A DNA stretch of 64,000 bases from Betaproteobacteria bacterium (GCA_005881595.1 VBBY01000005.1:1-64000), one strand, 5' to 3'; shown: positions 9,263 through 18,576, counted from the first letter of the stretch. A program made the numbers and translations. Notes: generated by a model not told the origin, from the sequence alone.

Positions 9263-9299
9263 CACGCTCATCAAGTTGAAAGAGGAGAGAGAGACAATC

Positions 9300-10516
9300 A
9301 TGAAGTTGAATCGCACTGCAGTTGCAGTCGCGCTCGCCATGGCGGGCGGCAGCGCGCTCGGGCAACAGGCTGCCGCCCCCGTGACGGCGGAGACCTCGGT
9401 CCAGATCTACGGGCACCTAGACGTGTCCATCGACGACATCACGAAAGGCATCGCTGGAAAGAGCAGCACAGTGGCTCCTGTCGCTACCATTCCCGCGACC
9501 GGGAAGCTCGGCTACCAGTCCGACATCTCCAGCAATCTTTCTTATCTCGGGGCTCGCGGATCCCAGACGCTCGGGTCGAGCGGACTGAGGGGGGTGTTTC
9601 AGGTCGAGATAGCTTCGTGGGCCTGGCAGGCAGCTGGGGCGCCTTCAAGATCGGCAAAACCGACGCACCCTACAAGCTGTCCACCGCGCGGATGGATCCG
9701 TTCGCCTCCTCCATCGGCGACTACAACAGCATCATGGGCAACACCGGCGGCGACAATCGCGCGGAGTTCGACACGAGGCTGTCGCACGCCGCGTGGTATG
9801 AATCGCCAAACATAAGCGGCTTCCGGGTCAATGCGCTGTTCGCGCCGGGCCAGAACCGGTCCTCCGACAACTCGATCCCCGCCAGCGGCGAACCGAACTG
9901 CACCGGCGGCAATAGCCCTGACCCGGCAAACGGTTGCAACGATGGCTCCTACGGCAATGCGTTGAGCATCGCGGGCATTTACGAGGCGGGCCCGGCCTAT
10001 TTGATCGCCGCGTACGAAAAGCACACCGACGTGAATCGCACCGGAGATGGGGCGGCGGTCGGCATCGGCGACGAGCAGGCGTTCAAGGTGGGCGTCCAAT
10101 ACAGCTTGCCGACCAACACGACGCTCAACTTCATCGTCGAGCGGATGACTCGTCACGGATCGGTCGCCGACTTCAACGAGCGGCAGCGCAGCGGCTTCTG
10201 GCTCGCCGCGACGCAGAAGGTCACGGCCAGCGATGACGTGAACATCGGCTGGGCGCACGCCGGCAAGACGCCCGGCACGCCCGACGGGCCGCTCGACAAC
10301 AAGGCGAATATGCTGGCCCTCGGCTACAAGCATCACTTCAACCGGCAGGCCAACTGGTATGCGGTTTATGCCCGCCAGGACAATAAGGATGGAGCGCACT
10401 ACGACCTCGGCGCGAGCGGGCATGGCATCACGACCGACTGCCACGACGCGGCCGGCAACTGCTACCCCGGAGGCAAGATACAAGGCCTTTCGGTCGGCAT
10501 GCAATACAACTTCTAG
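9300..10516 (+). pseudogene. Gram-negative trimeric porin, frame-disrupted
   Basis: Frame of 9300 encodes MKLNRTAVAVALAMAGG...SSGLRGVFQVE; the continuation DSFVGLAGSWGAFKIGKTDAPYK...GMQYNF* is in another frame (ORF 9617..10516); junction near 9605-9612. Confidence 0.8.
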
Positions 10517-10539
10517 GCCCGATGCGTTAGCGCAGGTTC

Positions 10540-10574
10540 GAGGCGGGCATCGTATGATGTCCGCCTCGATTTTT
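10540..10574 (+). terminator. Rho-independent terminator after porin
   Basis: GAGGCGGGCAT-CGTATG-ATGTCCGCCTC (one G-U) followed by GATTTTT. Confidence 0.75.
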
Positions 10575-10593
10575 ACAGACCTGGATTTTCATC

Positions 10594-11022
10594 ATGAAAC
10601 GCATCGTTTGCGTTGCAATGCTGCTGGCGGCGCTTTGCACCGCCGCGCCGCCGGCGCTGGCGGTGTTCGTTTTCAGGGCGGGCGATACAGTCTACGTCGA
10701 CGGCAAGCGCTACACCTGGGAGGAGTGGAAGAAAATCCGCGATACCTATCAACAGCAGCCGACGCCGACTGCCGCGGTTTCTGTTCCATCTGAGGCTCCC
10801 CGGGCTGCGTCCTGCATCACGACGATCTACTACGATGAGTTTCCGTCCCAGGACGAGCGCTTCCAATGCACCTCCGGCCTCGGTGCCGTGACCCGGGAAG
10901 AGATCCTGCAGCGCGGCTGGAAAGTCGACCTGATCGAGAAAATTCCCACCACGCCCGGCCAGCCGGCGCAGTCGCCGCGCGGGCTTCCGCTATTCCTCTA
11001 CAAGCTGGTCATCTCCAGATAA
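10594..11022 (+). CDS. Hypothetical secreted protein
   Basis: 142 aa with signal peptide MKRIVCVAMLLAALCTAAPPALA. Confidence 0.65.
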   Translation: MKRIVCVAMLLAALCTAAPPALAVFVFRAGDTVYVDGKRYTWEEWKKIRDTYQQQPTPTAAVSVPSEAPRAASCITTIYYDEFPSQDERFQCTSGLGAVTREEILQRGWKVDLIEKIPTTPGQPAQSPRGLPLFLYKLVISR

Positions 11023-11026
11023 CGCC

Positions 11027-11203
11027 ATGATCCGAGCCGCCTTGCTTCTCGCCGCCCTGCTCGCCGCCGGATGCGCCGCTCCACCACAGTCCGATCAGAG
11101 CCCCAGGCCGAGAGCGCAAAGACAGACCGACATGTTGTGCATGAACGATTGCCTGGGCAGCGGCGGGGCGCGCGAGTTCTGTCAGGATCGATGCACTGAC
11201 TAG
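11027..11203 (+). CDS. 58-aa lipoprotein with twin CX3C motif (not in ORF track)
   Basis: MIRAALLLAALLAAGCAAPPQSDQSPRPRAQRQTDMLCMNDCLGSGGAREFCQDRCTD*; lipobox LAAGC; C-x3-C-x9-C-x3-C. Confidence 0.65.
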   Translation: MIRAALLLAALLAAGCAAPPQSDQSPRPRAQRQTDMLCMNDCLGSGGAREFCQDRCTD

Positions 11204-11317
11204 GCGTCACCGGCAGACCATCCGGTCGCCCATCGACGTGCACGACAGGCGCGCGCGCGCCGACCTGGCGAAGGGCCTCCTTGTAGTACCATCACGCCGG
11301 GAGGGGCGCCTGACACT

Positions 11318-12271
11318 ATGCGGATTCTGCTCGTCTTCGCGTTGCTGGCTCTGGCGGCGGGCCTCGCCCAGAGCCAGCAATATCCCACCAAGCCGGTGCG
11401 CATCATCGCGCCGTTCGCTCCCGGCGGCGGCACCGATTTCATCGCGCGGCTGATCGCGCAGAAGCTCACCGAGCGGCTCGGCCAGCAGGTGATCGTCGAG
11501 AACAAGCCCGGCGCCGGCGGCAATCTGGGAGCCGAGTTCGCGGTCAAATCGGCGCCCGACGGCTACACCCTGCTGCTGGTGGCGGGCAGCTACACGGTGA
11601 ACCCGAGCCTGTACAAGCTGTCGTTCGATCCGGTGAACGACATCACGCCGATCGTCCAGCTCTCGCAGGGGCCGTTCGTGGTCGCGGTGCATCCTTCGGT
11701 GCCAGCGAACAACCTGAAGGAGCTGATCGAGCTGGCGCGGCGCCAGCCGGACAAGCTGTCGTACGCGTCGGCCGGCTCGGGCAGCATCACGCACCTGGCG
11801 AGCGAGCTGTTCCTCGACATGGCCAAGATCAAGATCGTCCACATCCCGTACAAGGGCACCGGCCCGGCGCTGAACGACACGATCGCGGGCAGCACGCAGC
11901 TGATTTTCGGCAGCGTCTCGACCACGCTTCAGTTCATCAAGTCCGGCCGCCTGCGCGGCCTGGCCGTCACCACCCCGCGACGCATCTCCGCGCTGCCTGA
12001 CCTTCCCACCGTCGCCGAGGCGGGAGTGCCGGGTTACGAGGTCGTGCTCTGGCACGGCCTGGTGGCCCCCAAGGGCGTGCCGCGCCTGATCGTGGATCGC
12101 CTCAACCGCGAAGCCAACGAGGTGCTGAAGGCGAAGGACATGGGCGACCTGCTGGCCACCGACGGCGTGGCCCCGGCCGGCGGCACGCCCGAGCAGTTTC
12201 GCGCGGTCATCAAGGCGGACATCGGGCGCTGGCGCGGGGTCGTGAAGCAGGCCAACATCAAGCTGGACTAG
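11318..12271 (+). CDS. Tripartite tricarboxylate transporter substrate-binding protein (Bug family)
   Basis: 317 aa; YPTKPVRIIAPFAPGGGTDFIAR...VENKPGAGGNLGAEFAVKSAPDGYTLL. Confidence 0.92.
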   Translation: MRILLVFALLALAAGLAQSQQYPTKPVRIIAPFAPGGGTDFIARLIAQKLTERLGQQVIVENKPGAGGNLGAEFAVKSAPDGYTLLLVAGSYTVNPSLYKLSFDPVNDITPIVQLSQGPFVVAVHPSVPANNLKELIELARRQPDKLSYASAGSGSITHLASELFLDMAKIKIVHIPYKGTGPALNDTIAGSTQLIFGSVSTTLQFIKSGRLRGLAVTTPRRISALPDLPTVAEAGVPGYEVVLWHGLVAPKGVPRLIVDRLNREANEVLKAKDMGDLLATDGVAPAGGTPEQFRAVIKADIGRWRGVVKQANIKLD

Positions 12272-12276
12272 CGGGC

Positions 12277-13119
12277 CTAGAGCGTCGGGCCCGGCTGCGC
12301 GAGCGCGTGCTCGGCGAGCTGCAGGACGAGCCAGTCGTAGGCGTCGTCTACCGAGTCGGTGCGGTGCACCAGCTCGACGTCGCGCGCGTCGATGGTGCCG
12401 TGGCGCACCAGGGCGTCGAAGTCGATCACCTGCCGCCAGTACTCGGTGCCGAACAGCACCATCGGCAGGGGCTTGCGCATTTTGCGCGTCTGCACCAGCG
12501 TCAGCAGCTCGAACAGCTCGTCGAGCGTGCCGTAGCCGCCGGGAAACACGATCACCGCCTTCGCCAGGTAGGCGAACCAGAACTTGCGCATGAAGAAGTA
12601 GTGGAAGTGGAAGGCGAGCTCGCGCGTGACGTAGGGGTTGTCGAATTCCTCGGTCGGGATCGAGATCGTCAGGCCCACGTTCACGCCGTGCGCCTCGGCG
12701 GCGCCGCGGTTGGCCGCCTCCATGATTCCCGGCCCGCCGCCGGTGCACACCACGAAGCGGCGCTCCTTGCGGTCGAGCTCCTTGGACCAGCTCGTGAGGC
12801 GGAAGGCGAGGCTGCGCGCGGCCTCGTAGTAGATCGACATCTTGAGCGCCATGCGCGCGGCCTCGACGCCGGCGCCGGCGGCCTCCGCCGCGCGCAGCGC
12901 CTCTTCCGCCGCCTCGCGCGACTTCAGGCGCGCCGAGCCCATGAACACGATGGTGTCGTCCACCTTGTGGTAGTCGAACCGGCTCTTTGGCTCGAGGTAT
13001 TCCGCCAGGATCCTCAGCTCGCGGGCGTCCTTGCTGCTCAGGAAGCCCGGGTTGCGGTAGGCCTGGACGGGCCGTTTCGGGCGTTCGGTCATGGCGAGTC
13101 CATCCGGAGTGGAATTCAT
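12277..13119 (-). CDS. LOG-family (TIGR00730/lysine-decarboxylase-like) protein
   Basis: 280 aa; GGGPGIMEAANRGA and PGGYGTLDELFE motifs. Confidence 0.88.
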   Translation of the reverse strand: MNSTPDGLAMTERPKRPVQAYRNPGFLSSKDARELRILAEYLEPKSRFDYHKVDDTIVFMGSARLKSREAAEEALRAAEAAGAGVEAARMALKMSIYYEAARSLAFRLTSWSKELDRKERRFVVCTGGGPGIMEAANRGAAEAHGVNVGLTISIPTEEFDNPYVTRELAFHFHYFFMRKFWFAYLAKAVIVFPGGYGTLDELFELLTLVQTRKMRKPLPMVLFGTEYWRQVIDFDALVRHGTIDARDVELVHRTDSVDDAYDWLVLQLAEHALAQPGPTL

Positions 13120-13154
13120 AATCCTACGATGGACTCGCCGGCCCGACTGAAATG

Positions 13155-13179
13155 AAAAGGGCGGCCCATTCGCCGCCCC
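13155..13179 (-). terminator. Rho-independent terminator of the OMP gene
   Basis: Minus strand GGGCGGC-gaatgg-GCCGCCC-TTTT. Confidence 0.7.
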
Positions 13180-13203
13180 TGGAACAGCCCCGTTCTTCCT
13201 TTC

Positions 13204-13848
13204 TCAGAACCGGTAGCCGACTCCAATCGAGTACACGTCGGCGTGGCCCTTGCCGGTGTCGTCGCTGCCGAGCTGCGCGTAGCGGTCCCAGCCGGCCCTG
13301 GCGAACACGTTGCGGTTGAAGTCGTACATCGCCCCGGCGCCGATCAGCAGGCCGGTCCTCGAATCGGAGGCATTGCCGACCGCGACCGCGCCGGTGTCCG
13401 AGCTCGCCTCCAGGTCGGTCTTGGTGCGGGCCACGCCGGCCTTGCCGTACACCGACCAGCTCTGCCGCAACGGCAGGATGCCGATGCCCGACAGCGAGAG
13501 CGCGTGCGCCTTGTACTTCCCGCTGATCGTGTCGGCCGCCGGGCTGGACGCCGCGGCGCTGTAGTTGAATTCGCCCAGGCGCGTGTAAGCGCCTTCGAGG
13601 GCGAAGTTGCGGTTGAAGAGATAGCCGACGCTGAAGCCCAGGCTCGTGTCGCTGCGCTCGTTGCTGCTCGAGGCGCCGATGCCCTGGTTGGCAAGCGCGT
13701 TGTCGAAGTCGCCGCCGCCCAGGCCGAGGCGGCTGCGGCCGAGGTCGATGCCGCCGTACCAGGCGCTGTCGGCGCTCTGCGCGCGAACCATGCCGGCGCC
13801 GATCGAAAGTGCGATCGCCGTGCTTGCAATGATGGCCTTCTTGTACAT
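13204..13848 (-). CDS. OmpA/OprF-like outer-membrane beta-barrel protein
   Basis: 214 aa; signal peptide, ...YSIGVGYRF* terminal aromatic, AWYGGIDLGRS. Confidence 0.8.
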   Translation of the reverse strand: MYKKAIIASTAIALSIGAGMVRAQSADSAWYGGIDLGRSRLGLGGGDFDNALANQGIGASSSNERSDTSLGFSVGYLFNRNFALEGAYTRLGEFNYSAAASSPAADTISGKYKAHALSLSGIGILPLRQSWSVYGKAGVARTKTDLEASSDTGAVAVGNASDSRTGLLIGAGAMYDFNRNVFARAGWDRYAQLGSDDTGKGHADVYSIGVGYRF

Positions 13849-13914
13849 CCGTGCTCCTTTTCACTTGTGATGAGCGCTTGTGCGCCCGGTGAAGGGAGCA
13901 TCGCCGCCCGGCGC

Positions 13915-13950
13915 GTAAAGGCCGGTCAGCCTTGCGTAAAGCTGGGTAAA
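13915..13950 (-). promoter_or_regulatory. CpxR-box-like array upstream of the OMP gene
   Basis: Plus strand GTAAA at 13915, 13936 and 13946; the last two are GTAAA-N5-GTAAA. Confidence 0.55.
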
Positions 13951-15263
13951 GCGATTTCCATGCGCAGGCCGCCGCCTTCGACGTTGGCAGCGCGGATCTG
14001 TCCGCCGTGCGCCTCGATCGCGCGCTGCGCGATGGCGAGGCCGAGGCCGAAGCCCTGTGCGCCGCCCGCGTCGCTGCCCCCGCGGTAGAACGGCTCGAAG
14101 ATCCTGCCGAGCTCCTCCGGCGCGATGCCGGGGCCGCGGTCGGTGATGCTGACCACGGCGCGCGGCGGATTCACCTCCAGGCGCATGGCGATGTCGACGA
14201 TCGAACCCGGCGCGGTGTACTTCACCGCGTTGCGCACGACGTTCTCCACCGCGCGGTGCAGGAGCTCGGCGCGGCCGCGCACGATGGCGCCGCCGACCCC
14301 ATGAAACGAGACGTCGCGCCCGGCGGCCTGCGCCTCGAAGCGCGCGTCCTCCGCGACGCTCGCCACGACCTCGGCGAGCTCGACGGGCTCAGCGGCGGGA
14401 TTCACGCTCTCCAGCCGCGCCAGCGTCAGGACTTCGCCCACCAGCTCGGAAAGCCGCGTGGCTTCGCGCTCGATGCGCTCGAGCGAGGCGTCGAGCTTCT
14501 GCGGGCTCTGGCGCACCAGGCCGATCGCCGCCTGCAGGCGCGCGAGCGGCGAGCGCAGCTCGTGCGACACGTCGTGCAGCAGCCGCCGCTGCGCGCTGAC
14601 CAGCTTCTGCAGCTGCTGCGCCATGCGGTCGAAGTCGCGCCCGAGATCGGCGATCTCGTCGCGCCGGCGTCCCATCAGCGGGCGCACGCGCGTCTCGAGG
14701 CGCCCGCCCGCCGCGGCGTCGAACGCCCAGCGCAGGCTGCGGATCGGCCGCGCCAGGTACCAGGCGAGGATCGCGCTCACCGCGAGGCTGGTGGCGGCGC
14801 CGATCACGATCAGCATCCACGGTGACACCGGCAGCGGCGGCGGGGGCGGCGCAAGCGCGGTATGCGGAACGAACAGCAGATAGCTCTCGCCGCCCGGCGC
14901 GGCGACGACTTGCGCGGCACGCGGGTGCGCGGATTCGGCGGCCAGCTCCCGCGCCCGCGCCAGGGCGCCTTCCGGCACCGCCCGGCCGAGGAGATCGCTG
15001 CCGGCGGCATCGACGGCGAAGACGCGCACCCTTCGTACTCGGCCCGTCTCCTCCATCCATTCGCGCAGGGCGGCGACGCCGCCGTGCCTGAGCGTGGCGG
15101 CCGCCATGTCGGTGGCGAACATCTGCGGCGGCCCCACCGCGAGCTGCGGCTCGGCCGACTCTCTCGCGTAGCGGTGCCACCATACCGCCGCGCCGCTGCC
15201 GGCCGCCGCCGCCACCAGCGCGAGCCAGAACGCGAAGAAGATTTTCCAGAACAGGCGCCCCAT
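13926..15263 (-). CDS. CpxA-like sensor histidine kinase
   Basis: MGRLFWKIFFAFW...HDVSHELRSPLARLQ (H-box)...NAVKYT...GFGLGLAIA. Confidence 0.9.
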   Translation of the reverse strand: MGRLFWKIFFAFWLALVAAAAGSGAAVWWHRYARESAEPQLAVGPPQMFATDMAAATLRHGGVAALREWMEETGRVRRVRVFAVDAAGSDLLGRAVPEGALARARELAAESAHPRAAQVVAAPGGESYLLFVPHTALAPPPPPLPVSPWMLIVIGAATSLAVSAILAWYLARPIRSLRWAFDAAAGGRLETRVRPLMGRRRDEIADLGRDFDRMAQQLQKLVSAQRRLLHDVSHELRSPLARLQAAIGLVRQSPQKLDASLERIEREATRLSELVGEVLTLARLESVNPAAEPVELAEVVASVAEDARFEAQAAGRDVSFHGVGGAIVRGRAELLHRAVENVVRNAVKYTAPGSIVDIAMRLEVNPPRAVVSITDRGPGIAPEELGRIFEPFYRGGSDAGGAQGFGLGLAIAQRAIEAHGGQIRAANVEGGGLRMEIALPSFTQG

Positions 15264-15268
15264 GCGGC

Positions 15269-15940
15269 TCAGCCCTTCGCCAGGTGATAGCCGATGCCGC
15301 GCACGGTGTGGATGAGCGCCGAGCCGCGGCCGAGCTTCTGGCGCACGCTGCTCAGGTGGACGTCCACGCTGCGGTCGAAGCGCGCCATCGGGCGGCCGAG
15401 CGCCTGCTCCGAGAGCTCCTTCTTGCTCACCACGCGGCCGGCGTTGCGCATCAGCACCTCGAGCACGTTGAACTCGGTGCCGGTCAGCTCGAGCGAGCGC
15501 CCGAGCCATTCGACGCGGCGCTTCTCGGGCCACATGACGAGCCCGCTCACCGACAGCGGGCCGCCGTCGGGCTGCGGCTGCAGGCGGCGCAGGATCGCGC
15601 GCAGGCGCGCCACCAGCTCGCGGGGCGTGCAGGGCTTCGGCACGTAATCGTCGGCGCCGAGCTCGAGGCCGACGATGCGGTCGACGTCGTCGCCGCGCGC
15701 CGTGAGCATGATCACCGGCACGCGGCTCGCCTGCCGGATGCGGCGCAGCGCCTCGACGCCGTCGAGCTTCGGCATCATCACGTCCAGAACCACGATCTGG
15801 TAGGCGCCGCCCGGCGCAAGGCGCGCCGCCGCCTCGCCGTCGTGCACGGCGGTGACCGCGAAGCCTTCGCGCTCGAGATACTCCTTCAGCATGGCGCTGA
15901 GCTCGACGTCGTCGTCGGCCAGCAGGACCTGCGTGCTCAT
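15269..15940 (-). CDS. CpxR-like OmpR-family response regulator
   Basis: 223 aa; VLLADDDVELSAMLKEYL, receiver plus winged-helix. Confidence 0.92.
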   Translation of the reverse strand: MSTQVLLADDDVELSAMLKEYLEREGFAVTAVHDGEAAARLAPGGAYQIVVLDVMMPKLDGVEALRRIRQASRVPVIMLTARGDDVDRIVGLELGADDYVPKPCTPRELVARLRAILRRLQPQPDGGPLSVSGLVMWPEKRRVEWLGRSLELTGTEFNVLEVLMRNAGRVVSKKELSEQALGRPMARFDRSVDVHLSSVRQKLGRGSALIHTVRGIGYHLAKG

Positions 15941-15981
15941 GGCGCCGAATGATACCGGTGAGACCTTCGCGATGTCCTGTC

Positions 15982-16007
15982 TTTACCTAGCTTTACCCAA
16001 GGTTTAC
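15982..16007 (+). promoter_or_regulatory. CpxR-box-like triple half-site upstream of the Spy-like operon
   Basis: TTTAC at 15982, 15992, 16003: TTTACCTAGCTTTACCCAAGGTTTAC. Confidence 0.6.
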
Positions 16008-16059
16008 GGCGCTTGATGGCGGCGTCGCGGAGAGTGTCTCTGTCAAACCAGGAGGCCTT

Positions 16060-16497
16060 ATGACCCGTCACAGCAACCCGCATGTCCGCAGATTCCTCAT
16101 CGCCAGCAGCCTCGCTTTCGGCCTGGGCTCCGGCGCCCTGGCGCAGCCCGAAGACAGGCCGGGACCGATGCCCTCCCACGGCATGGGAATGCATCGCATG
16201 CTGCGCCACCTCGATCTGAGCGACGCGCAGCGCGACCAGGTGTTCAAGATCTTCCACGACCAGTCGCCGGCAATGCACGAGCGCATGAAGGCGATGCGCG
16301 CCGCGCGCAAGGACCTGGAGAAACTCGCTTTGGCTTCCGCATTCGACCGCGAGCGCGCCCGCGCCATCGCCGACAGCGAGGCGAAGGCGATCGCCGACAT
16401 GGAACTCCTGCGCGCCGAGAGCATGGCGCGCGTGCGCCAGGTGCTCACCTCCGAGCAGCGCGCCAAGCTCGACCAGATGCGCGAGCACCGCCGATGA
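16060..16497 (+). CDS. Spy/CpxP-family (LTXXQ) periplasmic protein
   Basis: 145 aa; HLDLSDAQRDQVFKI...LTSEQRAKLDQM. Confidence 0.82.
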   Translation: MTRHSNPHVRRFLIASSLAFGLGSGALAQPEDRPGPMPSHGMGMHRMLRHLDLSDAQRDQVFKIFHDQSPAMHERMKAMRAARKDLEKLALASAFDRERARAIADSEAKAIADMELLRAESMARVRQVLTSEQRAKLDQMREHRR

Positions 16498-16961
16498 AAA
16501 GACGCCGGTGGCTTGCATTGATCGCTCTTCCCCTGGTGGGCAATGCTTTTGCACAATTCGGCGGCAGGCGCCGGCGCGAGGGCGGCGATGCGCAGAAAAA
16601 AAGCGGCGAGGAGCCGCGGGTCAACCAGATCGAGGCGACGCTGCACGAGTTCCACGAGGACCTCAAGCTCACCGACGCGCAAGCGCCCGCCTGGGAAAGC
16701 TATGTCGCGAAGCTGAGGGCGCTCGCGAGCGATCTCGCCAGGGAGAGCCGCTCACGCCCCCCGCAGCTTGGCCTGCTGCAGCGAATCGACCGCGTCGTCG
16801 ACGCGGCGCGCAACCGCCTCACCGCGCTCGAGGACATCGCGCAGTCCGCGAAGGCTCTCTATGCGGGGCTGACGCCCGAGCAGCAGAAGATGGCCGACCC
16901 GCGCCTGGCGAACCTCATCGCGATGCCTCTTGCCGCCAGGTCGCCTTTGTCAGCGAATTGA
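16494..16961 (+). CDS. Second Spy/CpxP-family-like periplasmic protein
   Basis: 155 aa; LKLTDAQAPAWESYV...LTPEQQKMADPRL; overlaps previous stop by 4 nt. Confidence 0.75.
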   Translation: MKRRRWLALIALPLVGNAFAQFGGRRRREGGDAQKKSGEEPRVNQIEATLHEFHEDLKLTDAQAPAWESYVAKLRALASDLARESRSRPPQLGLLQRIDRVVDAARNRLTALEDIAQSAKALYAGLTPEQQKMADPRLANLIAMPLAARSPLSAN

Positions 16962-17438
16962 AAGGAGGCAGGATTCCAGCAGCTCGAGCGCTCTGCGCGC
17001 GAAGGCCCACATGTTGGCCTCGCGCTCCGAGCTGCCTGTCTCGACAGTGATCGCGGCCTCGACCGGACCGCTGACCGCGATGCAGGCGTGGCCCGGCGCA
17101 TCCCCATAGCGGTTTCCGGTCGGGCCGCTGGCGCCGGTTTCGCTCAGGCCCCACGTCGCGCCGAGGTTGATCCGCATGCGCTGCGCGAGCAGCTTCGCGT
17201 AAGGCTCGGTTGCCGAGCGCAGGTTGGCCATGTCCTGCGCGGTGATGCCAAGCAGCGCCGAGCGGCTGGCGCCGGTATAGATGACGCCGCCGCCGAGATA
17301 GCAGGCGGAGGCTCCGGGCACCGCGACGAGCGCGGCGTTGATCAATCCGCCGGCGGCGGATTCCGCGACCGCAAGAGTCTGTCGGCGCTCCTTGAGCAGA
17401 TGGCCGACGGCGCTGCCGAGAGCGCTGAGCGATTGCAT
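16950..17438 (-). CDS. CinA-family nicotinamide-nucleotide amidohydrolase
   Basis: 162 aa; TLAVAESAAGGLINAALVAVPGAS...GAYLGG-like pattern. Confidence 0.85.
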   Translation of the reverse strand: MQSLSALGSAVGHLLKERRQTLAVAESAAGGLINAALVAVPGASACYLGGGVIYTGASRSALLGITAQDMANLRSATEPYAKLLAQRMRINLGATWGLSETGASGPTGNRYGDAPGHACIAVSGPVEAAITVETGSSEREANMWAFARRALELLESCLLSIR

Positions 17439-17523
17439 TCATTCATGTTACCAATGGATACAAATGCTCACCCAGTTCCTGCGTGGCGGGGGATAGGATC
17501 GCCGTGAAACTTCGAAGGAGCTG

Positions 17524-18141
17524 ATGATGAAGACATTTCTGCCGGCGCCGGCGCGACTCGCCGCCGCGTTCGTCGCGGCGGCCCTGCTGTCGGTGTCCCT
17601 CGCGCATGCGCAGGAGCGGCGCGAAAGGCGCGAGCACGAGCGCGAGCGCTTTCAGACGCCGCACTGGGTCTTCGACGATCGCTTCCACCACAACCACTAC
17701 TATCCGGCGGTCGGCTATGCGGTGGACGTGCTGCCGGCAGGAAACGTGGTCGTCAACTTCCGCAGCGGCCGCTTCTGGTTCCACTCCGGCGTGTGGTTCC
17801 AGCAGGCCGGCCCGCGCTATGTCGTCGTGAGGCCGCCGGTCGGCGTCCTCGTGCCCGTGCTGCCTCCGGCCTACTCGACGGTCTACGTCGCCGGCGTGCC
17901 GTATTACTACGCCAACGATGTCTATTACCTCCAGCAGCCCGGCGGCTATGCGGTGGCCGAGCCGCCGATGGTGGCGAGCCAGAACCCGCCGCCTCCGGCG
18001 GCCGCGCCCGGCAGCGCCGCACCGCCGAGTTCCCCGGGGACCTGGTACTACTGCGCCTCCGCGAAGGCGTACTATCCCTATGTTGCCGAGTGCAAGGAGG
18101 GCTGGCGAAGCGTTCCGGCGACCCCGCCGCAAGCGCGCTGA
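17524..18141 (+). CDS. Hypothetical secreted protein with C-terminal YYC...YYPYV..C.EGW module
   Basis: 205 aa; signal peptide; DUF6515-like composition. Confidence 0.7.
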   Translation: MMKTFLPAPARLAAAFVAAALLSVSLAHAQERRERREHERERFQTPHWVFDDRFHHNHYYPAVGYAVDVLPAGNVVVNFRSGRFWFHSGVWFQQAGPRYVVVRPPVGVLVPVLPPAYSTVYVAGVPYYYANDVYYLQQPGGYAVAEPPMVASQNPPPPAAAPGSAAPPSSPGTWYYCASAKAYYPYVAECKEGWRSVPATPPQAR

Positions 18142-18169
18142 TTGTTCGAGCCATTGGAGAGCGCGAAGC

Positions 18170-18559
18170 ATGAAGCTGCTGGTCAAGCTGATGGTGGTCG
18201 TGCTGGTGGCGCTTCTGAGCGTTCCGGCGCTGGCTGGGCGCGGCTCCAGCGGGCGCTCGGGGGGCTTTAGTCACTCCGGAGCCCATTTTTCGGGCGGCCG
18301 GCATTTTGTCTCGGGCGGTCATTTCTTCCCCGGCCGCCGGGTTTTTCGGAGCACGACCGTGTTCCTCGGCGTCGGAATCCCGTTCTACGCTTATTACCCT
18401 CCGCCGCTGCCTTACTACTACGACTATCCGCCGGCCTACTATCCGGCTCCTCCGCAGCAGGGCTATTGGTATTTCTGCCCGAGCGCGAATGCGTATTACC
18501 CCTATGTGCAGCAATGTCCCGAGGGCTGGCAGGCGGTCGTGCCGGTGCCGCCGTCATAA
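18170..18559 (+). CDS. Hypothetical secreted Tyr/Pro/Gly-rich protein with the same C-terminal module
   Basis: MKLLVKLMVVVLVALLSVPALA...YWYFCPSANAYYPYVQQCPEGWQAVVPVPPS. Confidence 0.7.
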   Translation: MKLLVKLMVVVLVALLSVPALAGRGSSGRSGGFSHSGAHFSGGRHFVSGGHFFPGRRVFRSTTVFLGVGIPFYAYYPPPLPYYYDYPPAYYPAPPQQGYWYFCPSANAYYPYVQQCPEGWQAVVPVPPS

Positions 18560-18576
18560 GCCCGAAGCTCCTTGCG

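Noticed and set aside
11207-12748. 513-aa minus-strand ORF opposite the Bug-family gene
   Set aside because: Arg-rich antisense shadow spanning two real genes
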